A stretch of 13,521 nt of DNA from Methanobacteriota archaeon (GTDB lineage Archaea > Hydrothermarchaeota > Hydrothermarchaeia > Hydrothermarchaeales > JACQPM01). Under the pieces are notes generated by a model that was not told the origin of the DNA, did no database searches, and saw only the letters and a list, made by a program, of their open reading frames with translations. The stretch's first letter is position 1, and every line of letters begins with the position of its first letter. The stretch lies in assembly GCA_016207475.1 (NCBI GenBank), contig JACQPM010000142.1:1-13521 (forward strand), written 5' to 3'. The translations under genes and the position numbers were made by a program. Shown in pieces: positions 6,359-12,300 of this stretch.

Positions 6359-6922
6359 TCAGTCCACCCAGAGGGGCGGGCTCTCGAACTCCAGCCTCTC
6401 CGCCACTCCCGGTGGGGCGTACTTCTTGTGGCAGTCCTGGCAGGCGTTGTAGGTACTCTTCCAAGCCTGTTCAAAGTCGCTGCGACTCTTCGCCTGGATC
6501 GCGGGCCTCATCTTCCCCAGGCCGGCCTCCGAGAGGCTCCTGTAGCCCGGGGCGAGGTCGGGCCTGATCTTGGCTATGATGCTCATATCCTGGTCTATGG
6601 ACTCCACCTGCCTATCCATCGCCAGCCATTTCTCAGTCTCGATGAGGTCAACCAACCGGAGCATCCTGTACTCCACGTCCCACATATAGAAGGCCACGCC
6701 CGGTCTCGTATCCTCCAGGGCCTTCACGGATCCTCTCAACCTCTCAGTCTCTAGCTCAGCCTTTGTGACCTTCGCATCCAAGGCGTCAATCTTCGAGTTC
6801 GTCATCGCTGTCTCCTTGGAGATATCTCCCACAGCCCCCATCTTCCCTGCCACGGAGAAGCTGTAGGCCAGGGCTACCAGGGCGAGGACGACGGCAATCA
6901 GGGCCAGGACATTCTCTCTCAT
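6359..6922 (-). CDS. Membrane-anchored monoheme c-type cytochrome
   Basis: The 187-residue protein begins with a signal anchor (hydrophobic residues about 5-22) and no obvious cleavage site, so it is probably tethered with its bulk outside the membrane. Residues about 33-72 are charged and heptad-like, probably a coiled-coil stalk. The rest is helical and ends with ACQDCHKKY, a single CXXCH heme c motif (Cys161, Cys164, His165), as in the C-terminal heme site of cytochrome c'-like four-helix proteins. It is the last gene of the respiratory operon, 9 bp after the catalytic subunit gene, and has an excellent ribosome binding site. It probably passes electrons to or from the molybdoenzyme complex. 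A cytochrome c is not a standard part of Ttr, Psr or Phs complexes, which makes it notable. The sixth heme ligand cannot be assigned. Confidence 0.88.
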   Translation of the reverse strand: MRENVLALIAVVLALVALAYSFSVAGKMGAVGDISKETAMTNSKIDALDAKVTKAELETERLRGSVKALEDTRPGVAFYMWDVEYRMLRLVDLIETEKWLAMDRQVESIDQDMSIIAKIRPDLAPGYRSLSEAGLGKMRPAIQAKSRSDFEQAWKSTYNACQDCHKKYAPPGVAERLEFESPPLWVD

Positions 6923-6923
6923 G

Positions 6924-6934
6924 GGATCACCTCA
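6924..6934 (-). promoter_or_regulatory. Near-perfect archaeal ribosome binding site of the cytochrome gene
   Basis: The minus strand reads TGAGGTGATCC, complementary over about ten bases to the usual archaeal 16S rRNA 3' end. Its first three bases are the stop codon of the molybdoenzyme gene, and it ends 1 nt before the cytochrome ATG at 6922. Confidence 0.7.
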
Positions 6935-9900
6935 TATCTTGACGAGCTTGATCTTCGTATCATAGAAGACGGCGCTGCCCCCCGTAAGGTCGCTCAGGCA
7001 GGTATTCTTCAGATAGGGGTCCACCAGCATGGCCGCGTTGGCGTGGATCCCCTTTCCCCTCCTCATGTCCCCTTTTATCTTGGTACCGTCTATCACGACG
7101 TCGGCGGCCCCGTTGGCCCAGTTCCCGAAGCCCAGAGAGAAGGCCACGACCCCGGGGGCGATCATCTGGGAGACCCTCACCTTCCCCACCATGGGCTTCT
7201 TTCCCAGGGCCTTGAGGTCCCACTCCCCCTCCAGGTTCGAGGGTGAGACGACCTTGGCTAGGTCCCCGTCCTTGAACCCAAGCCGGATGGCGTCCTTCTC
7301 GTTCAGGAGGAGGTAGTTCTCGGGCAGGATGCCAAGGAGCCAGTAGTCCACGTTGGTCCTGGACTTGGTCTGGCTGATCTCCCGGTGGGTGATCATCGTC
7401 AGGTCGTAGGTGGGGTCGAACTGGAGTTCCTTTCCCAGGGAGTCTGTGAGGGGCGTGAACTTGGGGAGGCCCAGGAAGGGCTTCCCGGTCATGGAGTTCT
7501 TGGTGGTGGCGGTCTTCTCCTGATATAAGTTGATTAGGTTCTGCCCAGACTTCTTGTAGGCGTTCTTGATCCAGCCCGGGACCTTCCCCTTCTTCCCCTC
7601 CTCGAAGTCCTCATAGGCCCCGCCCCGGTTGAGGAGGTAGACGACCTTCTTCCAGCTGTCTCCGGCTATCTTCTGCCAGCGGGCCGGGTCGTAGACCGTC
7701 AGGGGTAGGTGTCTCCTGGCCCTGAGGAAGAGCTCGATCTCCTCGTCATTGGCATCCGGGACCTTGGCGTCCAGGGCCACGTTCATAGCCTGTCTCAGGT
7801 AGAAGTCCTCCATCCTCAGGAGGTCCACGCCCTTCTCGAAGCCGTCCTTCCCGAAGCCCTTCAGCCCCATCTTCTCGACCATGACCAGGAAGAAGGCCTC
7901 CAGGGAGATGGGCATCTCCTGCCCGTAGACCTTCACCGTCTCGGTGAGCGGCGTGGCCACGGGGTTCCTCACAGGCTGGACCTTGTAGATGATGGAGGGG
8001 TGGGAGCCGTGGAGTTCCCAGCGCTCCAGGTAGGTGAGATCAGGGAAGATGTAGTCGGCGTAGGTGGAGGTGACCCCTATCCCGATATCTATGGCGACGA
8101 AGAGGGGCACCTTCTTCACGTCCGAGAGGATCGCCGTGTTGGTATGGCCTGCGGGGAGGGAGTAGTTGGGGGCACCCATGTAAAGCATCAGGATTTTGGC
8201 CGGATATGGGTAGGCGTCGCCTATGGAGGGGATGATCTCTTGGTAAACGTCGCTGGAGAGGGGGAACCAGGGGCGCCTAGCAGGGTAGCCGGCGAAGATG
8301 GTGGTATCCTCGTACTTGGTCTCGTGGCGGATGATGCTTATCCCGAAAGGCGCCATCTTGGCCGGGTGCTTCCCAACGTCGTAGGCTCCCGTAGACCCGC
8401 TGTAGGTGGAGAGCTGGACCTGTCCCCCCAGCCACGAGTTGTTCCCCAGGAGGAGGTTCAGGAGGAACCAGGAGCCCGTGTTGTAGAGGCCGTTGGTGTG
8501 CTGGCTGACGCCGCGGTGGACGTCGACGACGGCCCTCTTCCCGTGGCTGGTGAACTCCTTGGCCAGGAGGGCCACGTCCTCCTCCTTCGCCCCCGCGAGG
8601 GCTGCCCACTCGGCTGTGGAGCGGGACTCCGCCTCCTCCTTCACCAGCTGGATGGCGCTCTTCACCTCCAGGTCCTTTATCGTGGTCGAGACGAGTAGAT
8701 CTCCGACGGCGGCGCTGGCCTCGTCGTAGGGGTCGAAGGGCGTAGGCACGCCGTCCTTCAGGACGATGAAGGGGTCGAACTCCGCCTCCACCTCCTTATC
8801 CCCCACCTTCTCCTTCTTCTTGATCTTCGAGAGGCCTATCTCCGAGGCGTGGAGCCACTTCCCGTCCTTCTTTAAAAGCCAGGCGGCGTTGCTGAAGGTC
8901 GGCTCCTTGGCATCGGAGGCGGCCTTCTTGTTGGCGGCCCTGAGGTACCTCTCGTCGTACCTCTTGTTCTCCAGGATCCACCTGATCATCCCCCAGGCGA
9001 AGGCCGTATCCCTGCCCGGGATTGTCGGGACCCACTTCCAGGCCTTGGAGGCGAGCTTGGAGAACCGGGGGTCCAGGACCGCGAACTTGAGCCTCCCGCT
9101 CACGACCCCACCCATGGTCTTCATCGCCCGGTTGGTGGGGCCATAATTACCCTCGAACAGGCCAGCCCCTACGAAGATGATGAACTCGGCGTTCCCCTCG
9201 TCGCCCTGGAAGTAGAACTTGTCCCCGCCGGTCCATTTGTAATTTCCCCCGGCAGCATCGTAGAGATACTGCTCTGACATGGCCTTCCCCGTGAAGTAGA
9301 GGGAGCCCTGGCAGACGGTGGTGTGGCCGTGGGCGTTGGTGGAGCCGCAGGTGTCCACCACGAACCTCTTGACGAGATCGCTCCTCCCGCCCTTCAGCCT
9401 CCCCCACATGAAGACGAACTGGTTGTTCTTGGGCCCGAAATCCGGGTGCTCCGGTGATATGAGCTTGTCCAGGTTGTCCTTGAACCGCTCCCGGAAGGCG
9501 GCCACCAGCTCCTCCTTCCTCCCCTTCTCCTTCTCGTGCCAGATCCCATCTATGGCGGCCTTCATCTCCTTGGCCAGCTTCGGGCCCTGGAGGGCCAGGA
9601 CGTCCTTCAATCCTTCCACCTGGCGATTCTCCTCACCAGGGACGTCCTTGAAGAGGTAGCCCCCGTTCACGATCTCCTCGATGGCCTTCTCGAAGGGGAT
9701 GGTGACCCACTTGTTCTCCCCTCTCACGCCTGCCCTCTTCAGGACCTTCACGATCCGGTAGGGGTCGTAGTAGGTCTGGATACCGGCGTGACCCTTGGGG
9801 CAGAGACCGCCGTCGATGAGGGCCGCGTCCTTCAGAGGCGTCGAGTACTTTATGTGGGGGAAGAAGCTCCAGGGAGAGTAGGGGTTCCCATCGATCTTGG

Positions 9901-10126
9901 CCACTATGCCGTCGATGATCTTCACCTTTATGGGACAGCCCGTGTTGCACTGCATGCAAGAAGAGTAGAGGATGTTCCCCGGGTCAGCTAGGGTGTACTC
10001 CTCCCCGAAGTCCAGCCCTTTGGCCTCCACCTTCCCCACCATCTCCAGAGCCCTGGCCATGGTGGCCGACCCCCCCAGGAAAGCCGTTACCTTGAGGAAG
10101 TCCCTCCTGCTCATCCGCGCGGTCAT
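6932..10126 (-). CDS. Tat-exported molybdopterin oxidoreductase catalytic subunit, TtrA/ArrA-like
   Basis: From ATG 10126 this is a 1064-residue member of the DMSO reductase superfamily. SRRDFLK (6-12) followed by a hydrophobic stretch is a Tat signal, so the cofactor-loaded enzyme is exported. Cys57-X2-Cys60-X3-Cys64-X44-Cys109 should bind a 4Fe-4S cluster. Cys272 in GHTTVCQGS is the likely molybdenum ligand, which places it with tetrathionate, arsenate, thiosulfate and polysulfide reductases rather than nitrate or DMSO enzymes. The length above 1000 residues, the insert at about 155-235 and the C-terminal DP...LSDLTGGSAVFYDTK segment favour the TtrA branch; archaeal TtrA-like enzymes have been linked to arsenate respiration in Pyrobaculum. 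The substrate is unresolved. I chose this start because it overlaps the NrfD stop as ATGA and exposes the Tat motif; a 34-residue upstream extension is rejected. Met5 (10114) is an alternative start. Confidence 0.92.
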   Translation of the reverse strand: MTARMSRRDFLKVTAFLGGSATMARALEMVGKVEAKGLDFGEEYTLADPGNILYSSCMQCNTGCPIKVKIIDGIVAKIDGNPYSPWSFFPHIKYSTPLKDAALIDGGLCPKGHAGIQTYYDPYRIVKVLKRAGVRGENKWVTIPFEKAIEEIVNGGYLFKDVPGEENRQVEGLKDVLALQGPKLAKEMKAAIDGIWHEKEKGRKEELVAAFRERFKDNLDKLISPEHPDFGPKNNQFVFMWGRLKGGRSDLVKRFVVDTCGSTNAHGHTTVCQGSLYFTGKAMSEQYLYDAAGGNYKWTGGDKFYFQGDEGNAEFIIFVGAGLFEGNYGPTNRAMKTMGGVVSGRLKFAVLDPRFSKLASKAWKWVPTIPGRDTAFAWGMIRWILENKRYDERYLRAANKKAASDAKEPTFSNAAWLLKKDGKWLHASEIGLSKIKKKEKVGDKEVEAEFDPFIVLKDGVPTPFDPYDEASAAVGDLLVSTTIKDLEVKSAIQLVKEEAESRSTAEWAALAGAKEEDVALLAKEFTSHGKRAVVDVHRGVSQHTNGLYNTGSWFLLNLLLGNNSWLGGQVQLSTYSGSTGAYDVGKHPAKMAPFGISIIRHETKYEDTTIFAGYPARRPWFPLSSDVYQEIIPSIGDAYPYPAKILMLYMGAPNYSLPAGHTNTAILSDVKKVPLFVAIDIGIGVTSTYADYIFPDLTYLERWELHGSHPSIIYKVQPVRNPVATPLTETVKVYGQEMPISLEAFFLVMVEKMGLKGFGKDGFEKGVDLLRMEDFYLRQAMNVALDAKVPDANDEEIELFLRARRHLPLTVYDPARWQKIAGDSWKKVVYLLNRGGAYEDFEEGKKGKVPGWIKNAYKKSGQNLINLYQEKTATTKNSMTGKPFLGLPKFTPLTDSLGKELQFDPTYDLTMITHREISQTKSRTNVDYWLLGILPENYLLLNEKDAIRLGFKDGDLAKVVSPSNLEGEWDLKALGKKPMVGKVRVSQMIAPGVVAFSLGFGNWANGAADVVIDGTKIKGDMRRGKGIHANAAMLVDPYLKNTCLSDLTGGSAVFYDTKIKLVKI

Positions 10127-11295
10127 GCTACACGCTCCATCGGTGCCTCTTCCATCAGCGGCAGGAGCCGCTGCCCAACGCAGAAGATGGCGATCCCCAG
10201 GGCGATTACGAAAGCGAAGACCTGCCACTCGAAGAGGCTCGGGAAGTACTGGAAGACGAGCCTGGGGTCATGGAAGGCCTCCTCCAGCCCTCTCAGCTGC
10301 GGCTCTATGAGCCCAGGGACTACGATGTTGAGGCGGGCGGCCATGAAGGTGAGGGAGATCAGGAGCCCTGCCGCCCCCACCCTAAGGGGCCTCTCCCTCT
10401 GGGTAGCCAGGATCCCGATGGGGATGAGGGAGCCCAGGAGGAGGTGGACGACCCAGAAGACCCACCAGAAGGGGCCGAAGAGGACCTTCCTCATCAGCTC
10501 GTACTCGGGCCCCACCCCGTACCACATGGGTATGGAGAACTCGGCAAACTCCAGGATGAGGTCGAAGACGAGGATCATGAGGACTATCTGGCCCAGGTAC
10601 TTCACCGTGTCCCTGTATCCCTCGTTCCTATCGGGCCAGAAGAAAGCGACGGTGGCTGTCATCAGCGCGCCCCCTGATACCAGGGCGCCCGTGAGGAAGA
10701 GGATGGGGTAGAGGGGTGTGTGCCAGTAGGGCCTCGCGACCACGGTCCCAAAGAGGGCCCCCACGCCCCCGTGGAAGGCTATGGCCAGGGGGACACCGAT
10801 GGTCCCCAGGTACTTCAGGAGCCTCCTGTCCCGCTGGAGGGTCTCAGGCGTCAGCCCCTTGATCAGGTCGGGTTTGAGGGCGAGCCAGGACTCTGCCAGG
10901 AGGAGGAGGAAGTACGCCGTATACAGCCAGACCATCCAAGTCATCATGGAGGAGAAGTTTGCCCTGGTATAGACCCAGTAGAAGCGGCTCATGTGCCCCA
11001 GGTCCAGGAGGATTATGAGCAGTGCCATGAAGAGGGTCACCAGGGCCACGAAGAGGGCCAGCTTCCCTACCCTCTCCAGCCTCTTCACCCCGAAGGCGTA
11101 GATGAGGGATGATATCAGGAAGGCCCCGGCCGAGAGGCCTACGAAGTATATGTAGGCGGCCACCCAGAGCCCCCAGACGACGTAGGACCCGTAGTTGGCC
11201 TTTACATGCCCCGTTACCAGCCTATCCCAGATACCGAAGGAGCCGAAGACGAGCCCCACCAGCGCAATCGTCCACAAGAGTTTTTCCCATCTCAT
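10123..11295 (-). CDS. nrfD: NrfD/PsrC-family membrane subunit, quinol-interacting
   Basis: This 390-residue polytopic protein has about ten transmembrane segments (for example around 5-22, 38-68, 78-98, 115-140, 163-186, 195-219, 235-255, 272-298, 307-325 and 356-376). GLSAGAFLISSLIYAFG (53-69), the LDLGHMSRF segment after the third helix (97-105), RLNIVVPG (321-328) and FPSLFEW (351-357) are typical of NrfD/PsrC/TtrC proteins. These bind a quinol at the membrane surface and hand electrons to the four-cluster ferredoxin subunit. The gene starts after a GGTGATGG ribosome binding site 9 bp downstream of the ferredoxin gene and overlaps the catalytic gene by 4 bp, so the three subunits are translationally coupled. 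Subunit order B-C-A differs from the A-first order in many bacterial arr and psr operons. Confidence 0.94.
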   Translation of the reverse strand: MRWEKLLWTIALVGLVFGSFGIWDRLVTGHVKANYGSYVVWGLWVAAYIYFVGLSAGAFLISSLIYAFGVKRLERVGKLALFVALVTLFMALLIILLDLGHMSRFYWVYTRANFSSMMTWMVWLYTAYFLLLLAESWLALKPDLIKGLTPETLQRDRRLLKYLGTIGVPLAIAFHGGVGALFGTVVARPYWHTPLYPILFLTGALVSGGALMTATVAFFWPDRNEGYRDTVKYLGQIVLMILVFDLILEFAEFSIPMWYGVGPEYELMRKVLFGPFWWVFWVVHLLLGSLIPIGILATQRERPLRVGAAGLLISLTFMAARLNIVVPGLIEPQLRGLEEAFHDPRLVFQYFPSLFEWQVFAFVIALGIAIFCVGQRLLPLMEEAPMERVA

Positions 11296-11296
11296 T

Positions 11297-11304
11297 CCAT
11301 CACC
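11297..11304 (-). promoter_or_regulatory. Ribosome binding site of the NrfD gene
   Basis: The minus strand reads GGTGATGG directly after the ferredoxin TAA stop and just before ATG 11295. It matches the archaeal anti-Shine-Dalgarno sequence and supports this start. Confidence 0.65.
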
Positions 11305-11985
11305 TTATATTAGATAATAGGTCTTGGGCTGGGTGCCCAGCTCCTCCTTCAGCCTGAAGGCGTTCGGCTTCACGGCCAGCTTCGAGACCAGGCTCTCGGG
11401 GTCGTTGAGGTCCCCGAAGTACTTGGCCCTGGCGATGCAAGTGACGATGCAGGCCGGGAGCATCCCTCTATTCAGACGATGGATGCAGTAGTGGCACTTC
11501 CTCGCATTCCCCACGGGCGAGTCCCCCTCGGTCCTCACCCACCTCTTCCCGTACTCGAAGTTGTGGACCTTTTCGTAGGGCTGGATGGAGGGCGTGCCCT
11601 CGGTATAGAACTCTCCGTAGTCGAAAGTCCTGGCAGCGTAGGGGCAGGCGGTGATGCAGTACCGGCAGCCGATGCACCTCTCGTAGTCTACAACGACGAT
11701 CCCATCGGCCTGCTTCCAGGTGGCGGTCACAGGGCAGACTGGGGTACAAGGCGGGTTGTCGCACTGGACGCAGGGCTTGGGCATGAAGCGCCTGGAGACG
11801 TTGGGGAAGGTCCCCTTCTGCTCCTCTATGACAGGCCTGTAGACGACCCCCGGCGGCAGCTTGTTCTCCGAGATGCAGGCGATGTTGCAGGCGTGGCACC
11901 CGACGCACTTCCGCAGGTCCAGGACGGACCCCCAGCGCCTCTCCTCCATGGGCTTCTTGAGGGCCCTCCGCAGGTCCTCCTGCAT
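11305..11985 (-). CDS. Four-cluster 4Fe-4S ferredoxin subunit, TtrB/PsrB/DmsB-like
   Basis: The 226-residue protein has sixteen cysteines in four groups: 27/30/33/37, 72/75/80/84, 104/107/110/114 and 164/167/179/183. These are the four 4Fe-4S clusters of the DmsB/PsrB/TtrB family, which form the wire between the membrane quinol site and the exported molybdenum subunit. There is no signal peptide, as expected for a subunit carried across the membrane with its Tat-bearing partner. It is the first gene of the operon. ATG 11985 is the only normal start in the open frame before an upstream in-frame TAG; Met13 (11949) would also keep every cluster. No ribosome binding site sits close to 11985: a GGAGGGGGAG tract lies about 31 nt upstream, so the exact start is less certain than the identity. 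Confidence 0.92.
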   Translation of the reverse strand: MQEDLRRALKKPMEERRWGSVLDLRKCVGCHACNIACISENKLPPGVVYRPVIEEQKGTFPNVSRRFMPKPCVQCDNPPCTPVCPVTATWKQADGIVVVDYERCIGCRYCITACPYAARTFDYGEFYTEGTPSIQPYEKVHNFEYGKRWVRTEGDSPVGNARKCHYCIHRLNRGMLPACIVTCIARAKYFGDLNDPESLVSKLAVKPNAFRLKEELGTQPKTYYLI

Positions 11986-12040
11986 GACTAAGAGTGGATC
12001 TATCTCGGCTATAATTCTCCCCCTCCACTCCGTTTCTCCC

Positions 12041-12057
12041 TATTAAAATATATATAC
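12041..12057 (-). promoter_or_regulatory. TATA promoter of the molybdoenzyme operon
   Basis: On the minus strand the sequence is GTATATATATTTTAATA. The expected transcription start is near 12024, giving a leader of about 39 nt before ATG 11985. It is the only strong AT-rich element directly upstream of the four-gene operon. An adjacent palindrome at 12073-12082 lies on its upstream side, where an activator or regulator could bind. Confidence 0.6.
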
Positions 12058-12124
12058 TTTTTTGAAATGGCTTATAGCTATAGCATGATAACCTTTCTTA
12101 TAGATTGGAAGAGAGTTCTTGCAC

Positions 12125-12131
12125 AAAAAAA
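12125..12131 (-). terminator. Oligo-T tract, possible terminator of UPF0210 transcript
   Basis: The minus strand shows seven T residues followed by more pyrimidine-rich sequence, about 170 nt past the UPF0210 stop. Archaeal intrinsic termination typically occurs at such T tracts without needing a hairpin. The distance makes this tentative. Confidence 0.3.
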
Positions 12132-12204
12132 GTTCTTTCTATTTTAACTCTACCAACCCGTGGTCTCTCATGGTCACGGCATGACAACAGGTCGAACAGC
12201 AAGC

Positions 12205-12213
12205 TTTATATAT
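12205..12213 (+). promoter_or_regulatory. Strong plus-strand TATA box facing the hairpin
   Basis: AAGCTTTATATATG contains a near-consensus archaeal TATA element with a purine-rich upstream flank. A start site about 26 bp downstream falls at about 12235, immediately before the hairpin. No protein gene follows on the plus strand, so the element would serve a non-coding transcript. The AT-rich core could also work weakly in the other direction. Confidence 0.45.
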
Positions 12214-12236
12214 GCCGGACGGATTAGAGCCAAATT

Positions 12237-12278
12237 GCCTATGGGGCCAGAGAGATTCTTTCTCTCCACCCCATAGGC
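12237..12278 (+). ncRNA. Candidate small hairpin RNA of unknown class
   Basis: GCCTATGGGG (12237-12246) pairs perfectly with CCCCATAGGC (12269-12278). Inside, a small asymmetric loop (2 and 3 nt) leads to a second stem, 12249-12255 with 12259-12265, containing one G-U pair and a 3-nt loop TTC. The outer stem begins where the plus-strand TATA box at 12205 predicts the transcript start, and it is followed by pyrimidine-rich sequence with short T runs (to about 12300) that could end the RNA. No C/D box, H/ACA box or tRNA features are seen. Alternatively it protects or ends the UPF0210 mRNA on the minus strand, whose stop codon lies 22 nt away. Confidence 0.4.
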
Positions 12279-12300
12279 CCCCTCCCCTTAATTTCTCCTT

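Larger units (their letters stand above)
11986..12300. other. AT-rich intergenic region without a protein gene
   Basis: About 315 bp separate the start of the respiratory operon from the end of the UPF0210 gene. It holds the operon promoter (12041-12057), a 10-bp palindrome TATAGCTATA (12073-12082) flanked by CTTATAG repeats (12071-12077 and 12097-12103), an A7 tract (T7 on the minus strand, 12125-12131), a plus-strand TATA box (12205-12213) and a long hairpin (12237-12278). I see no tRNA and no credible small coding sequence. Confidence 0.7.

Noticed and set aside
4987..6474. Minus-strand open frame of 495 codons opposite acr3 and the three-cysteine gene
   Set aside because: Its His/Glu/Gly/Asp-rich repetitive translation is the complement of membrane-protein codons, and it covers clear genes on the other strand.
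7709..8698. Plus-strand open frame of 329 codons inside the molybdoenzyme gene
   Set aside because: It is antisense to a strongly conserved enzyme region and has a composition typical of a shadow frame.
10127..10228. 34-residue N-terminal extension of the molybdoenzyme gene
   Set aside because: It lies wholly inside the NrfD coding sequence and would bury the Tat signal; ATG 10126 gives a natural 4-bp overlap and an N-terminal Tat motif.
11468..12028. 186-codon minus-strand frame overlapping the ferredoxin gene
   Set aside because: It is in a different frame from the sixteen-cysteine ferredoxin and resembles no known protein; no frameshift is needed because the real gene is intact.
12237..12278. 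Hairpin interpreted as a tRNA, bulge-helix-bulge intron site or bacterial-type terminator
   Set aside because: There are no tRNA arms or conserved T-loop bases, the internal loop is not a 3-4-3 bulge-helix-bulge, and no T run follows the stem on the minus strand.
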